Shown one piece after another: positions 1-6,958 of a stretch of 9,923 bases of DNA; positions within the stretch are counted from its first letter, which is position 1, and each line of letters opens with the position of its first letter. Below the pieces are notes generated by a model that saw only the letters and a program-made list of their open reading frames with translations, made no database searches and was not told the origin of the DNA. The position numbers and the translations under genes were made by a program. Source of the stretch: Gammaproteobacteria bacterium (GTDB taxonomy: Bacteria; Pseudomonadota; Gammaproteobacteria; SZUA-229); the NCBI GenBank assembly GCA_011321985.1, contig DROB01000414.1, positions 1 through 9,923 of the forward strand, given 5' to 3'.

Positions 1-2251
1 CCACAAATCGTAGATTAGGGTAATTGTTTTCAATATCTTCGACCGTAGCATCACTGACTGGATTAAATGGGCCTGTCGGTGTTTGTACTGCTTTAGTCTT
101 GGTTACATCAAGCTCGTTATAACTCAACGCTAACGCAAGATCCATACCATCCGCTAAAGCATCAAATGATTTTGAATATACCAGATCGATACCGGACGAG
201 TTTACATCCAGAGCATTCGTGTAATACGAGATCGTAGCGCCATCTGGATCCGGGTCACCACTTGGCAATGTATCAATTGGAATATTACTCGTACGATAGA
301 TCCGATTATCAACTGCTATATTGTAATAATCGACTGTCAGGGTTGAATCATCGTTAAAGTTGGTGGTAAAACCGACACTCAGATTCAGTGATGTTTCCTC
401 TTTAAGCGGTGCACCACCAAATTTTAAAGCGATCGCGCTGGTAGGATTGACCAGACCCTCTTCCTGCTGCGCTCCGGTACCATCAAAAGTAGTAATCGTC
501 GTCGTCACATTAGACTGACCAGGTGTCGGCGCATGGAATCCGGTTGAAACAGAACCACGTACGGCTGTCGAATCCGTCACATTGTAACGTGCTGCTAATT
601 TACCGTTAAGGGTATCACCAAAATCCGAAAAATCCTCATAACGCAATGCTGCCTGCACGAGGAAATCATCGGTGAAATCTTTTTCTACTTCGACATAAGC
701 TGCGACGTTACGTCGGGTAAATCTACCGGCATTATTAGGGTTGATACCCGCTAATCCATTTGAGCCGCTTCCGATGTATGAAGAGATTTCACCTAATTTA
801 GCCTTATAGATTTCCTCTCGCCATTCTAATCCGTATGCCAGATTGATCGTTTCTGTAATCAATTTAGACATATCCAGGTTCACATTGTATTCCGTTTGCT
901 GGTAAGCACCCACATCAAAATTTCGCTGAGGAATAACAAAATCAAACCCGGCACCAGGGTCCAGATCTATGAGACCTAATGTAGGGTTAGTTGTGTTATG
1001 GAGCGTATAATCTAGCTCATTAGATCCAAAGCCCAGGCTGACATCATAATTCCAGCCACTGTTTAATTCACCTCTTACACCAGTGACAGCACTAACATCG
1101 GTCTGCTGACCCTGCAAGAAAGGCGTATAACCGGTATTCACAATCGAATCTGTAAACGTTCCACCCTGTGCTGCAGCACTACCCTGTAATGCCTGAATGG
1201 TCGAATGTGCTTCATTATCCGGCGTAAGCGGATTATCACCCGGTCTATAGAAGAAACGATACGTGCCATCTGTTTTGGCATAGTTACCGAAAAAGTACAA
1301 CTCTGAATCTGCTGTTAATTCAGTTCCGCCATTAAGAAAGAAGCGTGTCGCTTTGTTTTCAGGTCGACCCCAACTCTGTACCAGAGGCGAATCATCAAAA
1401 GGACTGTCAGCACCTACACCCTGGACTCCAGCATCGATTAATGCCTGTGCATCAGGTCGCTGTATACCGCGTGATAACCCTTCGTTATCTACGACTTCCA
1501 CCGTTAAATTCAGAAAACCCGAATCACCAAGTTCTACACCATTGTTCGCCGCGATCTTCCAGCTTTGCTCTCCTTCATAGTATTGTCCGTATTGTGCTAC
1601 AGCAGAACCACCATCACTTGCGTCTTTTAATACGAAATTCATTACACCGGCGATAGCATCTGATCCATACTGAGAAGCCGCTCCATCACGCAACACATCA
1701 ACACGTTTCAGTGCGATGCTTGGAATCATGCCTATGTCGGCACCTTGTGCACCATTACCCGCTGCTGGCGCAAAAAACTGAACCAGTGCTGAACGGTGTC
1801 TACGTTTACCATTGACCAGTACCAGTGTTTGGTCAGCAGCCAGACCACGCAATGAGGTAGGTCTGACAAACGCACTACCATCACCCGTTGCTGGTGTGGC
1901 TGTATAGGAGGGCACGAACGCTTTCAGATTATCTGTAATATCGGCTGCATTACCAATGGTGCTGAACTGTTCGCCAGAAATGCTATCGATGGGAACGGTT
2001 GAGTCACTCGCCGTACGTGGTCGGGTACTTCTCGTACCCAGAGAGACCACTTCTTCCAGAGTTTCGTTACTGGCAACCTGCGTTGCAGCTGCGTCAGCAT
2101 CACCCGCCGCGGCTATAACATTTTCCGGTTTAGTCGTATCATCTGATGCGGCAAATACCGTAGTCCCGAACAGCGTTAGTGATGAGACTAATGCCGCCTT
2201 TAATGGCGTAAATTTGAATGTCTTGCAATTCTTTGAATGAAACTTATTCAT
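1..2251 (-). CDS. TonB-dependent outer-membrane receptor, 3' end beyond the window
   Basis: The open frame runs from an ATG at 2251 to the window edge without a stop: 750 residues, probably about 100 short of a complete receptor of this family. A Sec signal peptide is visible (basic MNKFHSKNCK start, hydrophobic stretch, likely cleavage after VFA near residue 34). A TonB box follows at residues 64-69 (TLEEVV, leading into SLGTR), then a plug domain at about 82-210 with the motifs SLRG (133-136), LVLVNGKRRHR (143-153), VDVLRDGAASQYGSDAIAG (184-202) and MNFVLKD. The remainder has the alternating aromatic/polar pattern of a 22-strand beta-barrel. The start has a strong ribosome binding site (AGGGGG at 2257-2262, 5-nt spacer). 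Receptors of this type take up siderophores, cobalamin, sugars or other large solutes using TonB-ExbBD energy; nothing visible fixes the ligand. It lies downstream of, and on the same strand as, the aminotransferase/BKACE/acetoacetyl-CoA synthetase operon. Confidence 0.94.
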   Translation of the reverse strand, partial: MNKFHSKNCKTFKFTPLKAALVSSLTLFGTTVFAASDDTTKPENVIAAAGDADAAATQVASNETLEEVVSLGTRSTRPRTASDSTVPIDSISGEQFSTIGNAADITDNLKAFVPSYTATPATGDGSAFVRPTSLRGLAADQTLVLVNGKRRHRSALVQFFAPAAGNGAQGADIGMIPSIALKRVDVLRDGAASQYGSDAIAGVMNFVLKDASDGGSAVAQYGQYYEGEQSWKIAANNGVELGDSGFLNLTVEVVDNEGLSRGIQRPDAQALIDAGVQGVGADSPFDDSPLVQSWGRPENKATRFFLNGGTELTADSELYFFGNYAKTDGTYRFFYRPGDNPLTPDNEAHSTIQALQGSAAAQGGTFTDSIVNTGYTPFLQGQQTDVSAVTGVRGELNSGWNYDVSLGFGSNELDYTLHNTTNPTLGLIDLDPGAGFDFVIPQRNFDVGAYQQTEYNVNLDMSKLITETINLAYGLEWREEIYKAKLGEISSYIGSGSNGLAGINPNNAGRFTRRNVAAYVEVEKDFTDDFLVQAALRYEDFSDFGDTLNGKLAARYNVTDSTAVRGSVSTGFHAPTPGQSNVTTTITTFDGTGAQQEEGLVNPTSAIALKFGGAPLKEETSLNLSVGFTTNFNDDSTLTVDYYNIAVDNRIYRTSNIPIDTLPSGDPDPDGATISYYTNALDVNSSGIDLVYSKSFDALADGMDLALALSYNELDVTKTKAVQTPTGPFNPVSDATVEDIENNYPNLRFV

Positions 2252-2306
2252 TTATTCCCCCTGGAAAGTTTTTATTCTTACAATCGAAATAGAATGTCCC
2301 GATTCT

Positions 2307-2319
2307 GCATCAGTGATGC
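2307..2319. promoter_or_regulatory. 13-bp perfect dyad in the receptor leader
   Basis: GCATCA-G-TGATGC is a perfect palindrome with a one-base centre, 56 bp upstream of the receptor ATG. It could be an operator half-site pair or part of the mRNA leader structure. Six-base arms at this spacing are not rare by chance, so the call is tentative. Confidence 0.2.
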
Positions 2320-2343
2320 TGCTTACTCCCTCTCAAAATCCGC

Positions 2344-2384
2344 ATACGCCCCCCGCGTATACCAACAGAGATAGACCATATCTC
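2344..2384. promoter_or_regulatory. Two adjacent 17-bp dyads upstream of the receptor gene
   Basis: Two inverted repeats of identical 6-5-6 geometry stand 7 bp apart: ATACGC-CCCCC-GCGTAT at 2344-2360 and GAGATA-GACCA-TATCTC at 2368-2384. They lie 93-133 bp upstream of the receptor start in the only gap between it and the operon, where a promoter would be expected. A weak minus-strand -35-like TTGAGA (reverse complement of 2381-2386) overlaps the second dyad, but no well-spaced -10 follows. They may bind a regulator; the arm sequences differ, so they need not bind the same one. Confidence 0.25.
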
Positions 2385-2432
2385 AAAAGGCTTATAAAAA
2401 CAATACGAAATCAACCATTTATCGTGATCTTT

Positions 2433-4403
2433 TTACAAATTTAACTCAGGGAGGCATTCAAAGTAATCCAATGCTTCGGGATTTGATAGTGCTTCACTAT
2501 TAATTACCTCTTTTCCATGCACCACATCCCGTACTGCCAGCTCGACTATCTTTCCACTTCTTGTCTTTGGTATATCTGGAACAGAAATGATTATTTTAGG
2601 CACATGTCGTGGTGTCGTATTTTCTCTGATACGATGGCGGATCTTCTGTTTTAATGATTCATCAAGCTCGACTCCCCTGGCCAGACACACGAAGAGCACC
2701 ACCCTGACATCACCTCGCCAACGTTGACCGATCACCAGAGACTCAGTAACTTCTGACAGCTGTTCGACCTGTCGATAGATTTCAGCTGTCCCGATCCGCA
2801 CACCACCAGGATTAAGCACCGCATCCGACCTGCCGTATATCACAACACCATCCCGTTCAGTTATCTCGATAAAATCACCATGGCACCAGACATTCTCATA
2901 CTTATCGAAATAGGCTTGGTGATACTTCACGCCATCACTGTCTCGCCAGAATGCTACGGGCATAGACGGGAAAGGCTTAACACATACCAGCTCTCCCTTG
3001 CACGCTATGACAGAGTCTGCAGCTTCGTCCCATGCTTCAACAGCCATGCCCAGACCACGGCATTGCAATTCACCACGGTAGACCGGCAACACCTCACTCC
3101 CTAATGCAAAACATGAAATGATATCTGTGCCACCTGATATCGAAGAAAGACAGACATCTTTTTTGATCTTCTGATAGACGTAATCGAAAGCTTCAGGTAC
3201 AAGTGGTGAGCCCGTTGACAAGATCGTTCTTAACGATGACAGATCGTGTGTATCGCACGGTGACAGTCGTTCATTTCGTAAAGCATCGATATATTTTGCT
3301 GAGACACCAAAGATTGAGATCGACTCCTGATCTATCAGATCGAACAACCTCGATGGCTCTGGATAAAATAATGAACCATCATAAAGTATTATTCGGGCCC
3401 CCGTAGCAAGACTAGAAACCAGCCAGTTCCACATCATCCAGCCACAGGTAGTAGCATAATAGATGCTCTGCTGTGGTCGCAATCCGACATGCAGGCGATG
3501 TTCTTTCAGATGCTGGATCAAAGTACCACCTGCACCGTGGACGATGCATTTAGGCGCACCAGTAGTACCCGATGAGAACATGATATATAGAGGGTCATCG
3601 AATGCGATATCGACAAAAACAATTTTATCTGTCTGATGCTTTGATAATATCTCAGAAAAAAAGAACCACGGCTTATCCGTTCTTACAGGTTCAATATCAG
3701 CATTGAGAAATGGCACCATAACTGCCAGTTCAAGCGATGAAAGCTGACTGATTATCGCACCATTTTTTTCCATCACATCGAATACTTTTCCACCATAAGA
3801 ATAAGCATCAGTAACAAAGATTACTTTTGGCCTTATCTGGGAAAACCTGTCGAGTACTCCCTGAACACCAAAGTCTGGTGAACAGGACGACCAGACCGCT
3901 CCCATAGAGGTAACGGCAAGCATCGCGATGATGGTTTCGCACATATTGGGCATATATGCTGCAACTCGATCACCTCTCTCTACACCGGCCTCGTCCAGAA
4001 ATGCGGCCAGTGCAGCGACTTGTTGACGTAGTTCGCCGTATGTCAATCGCCGGGACTGGCCGCATTCACTGATAAATACCAGTGCCTCATGCTCATCTTC
4101 ACCTTTCGATAACAGGTTTTCAGTAAAATTAAGTTTTGCCTGTGGAAAGAAATGCGTGCCTTCTATCCGGTCAACGGCATCCACAACTATTTCACCTTTA
4201 GCCGACGCGATGATCCCGCAGAAATCCCATACCGCATCCCAGAACAGACCGACTGCATCGATAGACCAGTCATAGAGCTGATGATAATCACCTAACAACA
4301 GAGCATGCCGCTCGTTAACGAACTGCCTGAATTCTGTAACCTGACTTGATTCGACCTGCTGCTCTGACGGCTGCCAGCATCGTCTGTCATCTTTTATCGA
4401 CAC
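2433..4403 (-). CDS. Acetoacetyl-CoA synthetase (acetoacetate--CoA ligase)
   Basis: Cytoplasmic ANL-superfamily ligase that converts acetoacetate, ATP and CoA to acetoacetyl-CoA, AMP and PPi. At 656 residues it has the usual full length. The N-terminal cap (CWQPSEQQ, then DYHQLYDWSI and FWDAVWDF, residues 9-61) is characteristic of the acetoacetyl-CoA synthetase subgroup, as is LNFTENLL (91-98). The AMP-binding loop is SSGTTGAPK (277-285), followed by IVHGAGG; further motifs are TTCGWMMWNW (318-327), SGGTDI (423-428), WCHGDF with the ribose-binding Asp (506-511) and YGRSDAVLNPGGVRIG (523-538). The catalytic C-terminal lysine lies in KTRSGK (613-618). The start is GTG, 5 bp after the stop of the BKACE gene, with little Shine-Dalgarno sequence of its own, so translation is probably coupled. 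In context it would activate the acetoacetate released by the upstream BKACE enzyme. The alternative of a propionyl- or acetyl-CoA synthetase is less likely given the N-terminus. Confidence 0.93.
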   Translation of the reverse strand: MSIKDDRRCWQPSEQQVESSQVTEFRQFVNERHALLLGDYHQLYDWSIDAVGLFWDAVWDFCGIIASAKGEIVVDAVDRIEGTHFFPQAKLNFTENLLSKGEDEHEALVFISECGQSRRLTYGELRQQVAALAAFLDEAGVERGDRVAAYMPNMCETIIAMLAVTSMGAVWSSCSPDFGVQGVLDRFSQIRPKVIFVTDAYSYGGKVFDVMEKNGAIISQLSSLELAVMVPFLNADIEPVRTDKPWFFFSEILSKHQTDKIVFVDIAFDDPLYIMFSSGTTGAPKCIVHGAGGTLIQHLKEHRLHVGLRPQQSIYYATTCGWMMWNWLVSSLATGARIILYDGSLFYPEPSRLFDLIDQESISIFGVSAKYIDALRNERLSPCDTHDLSSLRTILSTGSPLVPEAFDYVYQKIKKDVCLSSISGGTDIISCFALGSEVLPVYRGELQCRGLGMAVEAWDEAADSVIACKGELVCVKPFPSMPVAFWRDSDGVKYHQAYFDKYENVWCHGDFIEITERDGVVIYGRSDAVLNPGGVRIGTAEIYRQVEQLSEVTESLVIGQRWRGDVRVVLFVCLARGVELDESLKQKIRHRIRENTTPRHVPKIIISVPDIPKTRSGKIVELAVRDVVHGKEVINSEALSNPEALDYFECLPELNL

Positions 4404-4408
4404 GATAA

Positions 4409-5221
4409 TTACCAGTCCGGAGTAAGTAATCGGCGAGTCTGTTCGACTGTCGCGACGCTTGAATCATGTTCACGTATAGAAGCGATGTTGAGTGCTACGA
4501 GTTCGGCATTATCTTTTGCTATCACCTTATCTGTGAGCCAGAGATTGTTTTCAAATCCAACACGGATGTGTCCACCTTCTCCGATGACCTGTTTCATTAT
4601 CACCTGCTCTCTAAACCCGAAAGCGCAGACCATCCAGCTACTGACTCTGTCGGTCGAAGATAAAAAAGGGTATAGCATGTCTATATCTGCATCGATCCGT
4701 TCCCTGTAGCTACCGAGAACAAAGAGGACTGGATAAGCCGAACCACAGAGCACACCATTATCTAACCACTCGGTATACCGCTGAAGATCCACTTCACTGT
4801 AAATGATCCACTGCGGCAATATCTGTTTCTCATGCATCCAGTGATCCAATGCGGAGATCTCATCTGGCTCCGCCCTGGCCAGCTCGGTCACTGATAATGA
4901 AACAGCTTGCGGCTGTAGCTGGTATACCATCGCTATCTGTTGATGCACATCATAGATACCTGCTGACTCCGTCGTCACCTGGATAAACAGGTCATCGCCA
5001 CAGGCTCGTCTGATAGACTCAATCGCCTGGCGATACAGCTCGACACTTAAAGAATGCCTGCCGTTGTCATCCCGGACGTGTACATGAATCGCTGTCGCGC
5101 CTTCTTTTACCGATAAAGATGCCGTACGCGCAAGTGCTTCAGCATCCAGGGGTATCTGTTCATGATCTGATCGGATCCGACGCGCACCATTTGGAGCAAC
5201 CATACAGATAACGGGATTCAT
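4409..5221 (-). CDS. Beta-keto acid cleavage enzyme (BKACE, DUF849 / Kce-like)
   Basis: Zn-dependent TIM-barrel enzyme of the family that includes 3-keto-5-aminohexanoate cleavage enzyme (Kce). The family condenses a beta-keto acid with acetyl-CoA to give an acyl-CoA plus acetoacetate. Length is 270 residues from the ATG at 5221, the size of the family. Visible motifs: APNGAR (9-14), metal-binding HVHVRD (His46 and His48), VTTESAG (82-88) and RVGFENN (220-226), in which Glu224 is the expected third metal ligand and Arg220 matches the conserved Arg of Kce. The residue after the ligand Glu is Asn225, where Kce has Asp. A GTG at 5224 could add one residue; I prefer the ATG, which forms a TGATG stop/start overlap with the aminotransferase. 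The substrate is not predictable from sequence alone. The next gene, acetoacetyl-CoA synthetase, uses one of its expected products, which supports the assignment. Confidence 0.92.
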   Translation of the reverse strand: MNPVICMVAPNGARRIRSDHEQIPLDAEALARTASLSVKEGATAIHVHVRDDNGRHSLSVELYRQAIESIRRACGDDLFIQVTTESAGIYDVHQQIAMVYQLQPQAVSLSVTELARAEPDEISALDHWMHEKQILPQWIIYSEVDLQRYTEWLDNGVLCGSAYPVLFVLGSYRERIDADIDMLYPFLSSTDRVSSWMVCAFGFREQVIMKQVIGEGGHIRVGFENNLWLTDKVIAKDNAELVALNIASIREHDSSVATVEQTRRLLTPDW

Positions 5222-6570
5222 CACGGCACAACCACTTCTTTGATAACCGATGATATGATCTCGACTATCTGCTGTACATGTTCCTCCTCTACTATGAAAG
5301 GTGGTGCAAGCAATATATGATCACCGAACTTGCCATCGACAGTCCCCCCCATCGGATAACACATCAAGCCCTGTTCCATGGCTCGTAACTTTATCTTTTT
5401 ATGCAGGGCTAATGCAGGATCAAAAGGTGTTTTCGATATCTTGTCGGCTACCAGTTCGATACCAATAAACAGTCCTCTACCTCTGATATCACCCACGTGC
5501 GGATGCTCGCTGAGTACATCATGCAGCGTATCTTTTAACAGGAGACCTTTCTGCTTTACATTTTTCAGTAAATCTCGATTGCGGATCTCTTGCTGAGTAG
5601 CTAAACCGGCAGCACATGCTAAAGCATGACCTATGTAGGTATGCCCATGTTGAAAATAACCACTTCCTGCCTCGATCGCCGCTGTAATCTTATCACTTAC
5701 ATATACAGCGCCTAATGGCTGGTATCCTGAAGCGATCCCCTTGGCGACAGTTTGTATGTCAGCGACAATGCCATCTTGTTCACATGCATGAAGTGTCCCG
5801 GTTCGCCCCATACCACACATGATTTCATCGAGGATTAATAACACCCCGTACTGATCACAGATCTCACGGATACGTTTGAAGTAACCGGGAACAGCTGTCA
5901 TCGCCCCGAGGGTTGCGCCGACAACAGGCTCAGCTATAAATGCCATCACCTGTTCTTCGCCCAGCTCTTTAATCTTTGCTTCCAGTTCATTTGCAGCACG
6001 TCGACCATATTCTTCAGCCGATTCCCCATCGACCTGATACCGATAGGGATAACACGGAGAGATCAGGTGCGCATTCAGCAAGATCGGATCAAATGGCTGA
6101 CGTCGCCACATATTACCGCCGACAGAAAGCGCACCGATAGTATTGCCGTGATAACTCTGTTGCCTGGCGATTACCAGATGTCGCTGCGGCTGATCGGTCT
6201 CGAGAAAATATTGACGAGCCAGCTTTATAGCGGACTCAACAGCCTCGGAACCACCCGAGACAAAATAGATGTGACTGAATTGCCTGACCGTATCATCTGA
6301 GCCTGCCGCATGCGTGATAAGCTCATCGGCTAGTCGTTCCATCGGTTCCGTGGTAAAAAAACCGGAATGTATGTAGGAAATTTTTGATAATTGACTGGCT
6401 ATCGCCTTACGCACATGTTCATTACTGTACCCCAGACATGAAACTGCAGCACCTCCACATGCGTCAAGGTAAGCCTTACCATCGCTATCATAGACATAAA
6501 CCCCCTCACCTCTGACTGCAAGCGGATAATGTGAACGCAGGGAACGATGCAGAACTGCCGATCTGGTCAA
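5221..6570 (-). CDS. Class III PLP-dependent aminotransferase
   Basis: Fold-type I, class III (omega-amino acid type) aminotransferase, 449 residues, complete. Seen: the N-terminal VLHRSLRSHYPLAVRGEGVY and LDACGGAAVSCLGY (35-48), phosphate-binding SGGSEA (105-110), the PLP-stacking YHG (140-142), LDEIMCGMGRTG with the PLP-N1-binding Asp248, the Schiff-base Lys277 in TVAKGI, and HTYIGHALACAAG (310-322). The family transfers an amino group from a substrate amine or amino acid to a keto acid such as pyruvate or 2-oxoglutarate. The start is TTG at 6570 with only a weak AGG 8 nt upstream; the ATG just upstream (6574) is out of frame and stops at once, and the N-terminus aligns with the family from this point. 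It is the first gene of an operon with BKACE (1-nt overlap) and acetoacetyl-CoA synthetase, suggesting it makes the keto acid for BKACE or processes its amino product. Product-level specificity (beta-alanine, GABA, beta-amino acid) is not resolved. Confidence 0.92.
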   Translation of the reverse strand: MTRSAVLHRSLRSHYPLAVRGEGVYVYDSDGKAYLDACGGAAVSCLGYSNEHVRKAIASQLSKISYIHSGFFTTEPMERLADELITHAAGSDDTVRQFSHIYFVSGGSEAVESAIKLARQYFLETDQPQRHLVIARQQSYHGNTIGALSVGGNMWRRQPFDPILLNAHLISPCYPYRYQVDGESAEEYGRRAANELEAKIKELGEEQVMAFIAEPVVGATLGAMTAVPGYFKRIREICDQYGVLLILDEIMCGMGRTGTLHACEQDGIVADIQTVAKGIASGYQPLGAVYVSDKITAAIEAGSGYFQHGHTYIGHALACAAGLATQQEIRNRDLLKNVKQKGLLLKDTLHDVLSEHPHVGDIRGRGLFIGIELVADKISKTPFDPALALHKKIKLRAMEQGLMCYPMGGTVDGKFGDHILLAPPFIVEEEHVQQIVEIISSVIKEVVVP

Positions 6571-6818
6571 GACATGAACCTGTGAAACAGTGATAGTTTA
6601 AAATCTACGGCGCAGCTCATAATGGCATTAGCTCTATGTTTATTCCGAGTTCAGTAAAGAATAAACTTCCTTAACACCGATGTCTACAATCATTAGAACA
6701 ATAGCTGACCCTGACTTGTTCAGACTATCTCAAGCAGACAATGTGATCATGAATCCCCATACCCGAGATATCATTACGGGGCGGCAAAGAGTATTCCCCA
6801 GACTCTCGCTCGATCAAT

Positions 6819-6847
6819 TTGTCATTAAGGAATATATCGAGTATCAG
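6819..6847 (+). promoter_or_regulatory. Candidate sigma-70 promoter for the threonine-synthase-like gene
   Basis: TTGTCA at 6819-6824 matches the -35 consensus at 5 of 6 positions. A 17-bp spacer leads to TATCAG at 6842-6847, 4 of 6 to the -10 consensus. The predicted transcript would have a leader of about 105 nt before the TTG start. The -10 overlaps the dyad at 6844-6860. An alternative, weaker pair nearer the gene is TTAACT, 17 bp, TATGCC. Confidence 0.3.
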
Positions 6848-6860
6848 ATATTTTATCTGA
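6844..6860. promoter_or_regulatory. 17-bp perfect dyad, possible operator
   Basis: TCAGATA-TTT-TATCTGA is a perfect inverted repeat with 7-base arms and a 3-base centre. It overlaps the candidate -10 box of the plus-strand gene, where a repressor would be expected to act. It could also be a small RNA hairpin; no T-run follows, so it is not a terminator. Confidence 0.3.
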
Positions 6861-6958
6861 ATATGCGAACTTTAACTGATCAACAGTGTTATCTTATGCC
6901 TTAGTCTGCAGACCTTTAATGGCATACAAACAAAACAGGTACTTTTGGAGATCATAAC

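Larger units (their letters stand above)
6571..6958. other. 388-bp divergent intergenic region, no supported gene
   Basis: This gap lies between the start of the minus-strand aminotransferase operon and the start of the plus-strand threonine-synthase-like gene, so it must hold both promoters. A 74-codon plus-strand frame at 6680-6904 has no Shine-Dalgarno and no recognisable protein pattern, and I do not call it. A 10-bp palindrome, GTCTGCAGAC, is at 6904-6913. I found no convincing minus-strand promoter by eye. Confidence 0.6.

Noticed and set aside
1345..2240. Plus-strand frames of 75-103 codons inside the receptor gene
   Set aside because: They lie antisense to a continuous 750-codon receptor frame with clear plug motifs, and their compositions are not protein-like.
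6571..6600. Small CTGT-GAA-ACAG dyad close to the aminotransferase start
   Set aside because: Four-base arms are too short to support a regulatory or structural call.
6680..6904. 74-codon plus-strand open frame between the divergent genes
   Set aside because: It has no Shine-Dalgarno sequence, no recognisable domain or low-complexity clue, and occupies the region expected to hold two promoters. It is most likely a chance frame.
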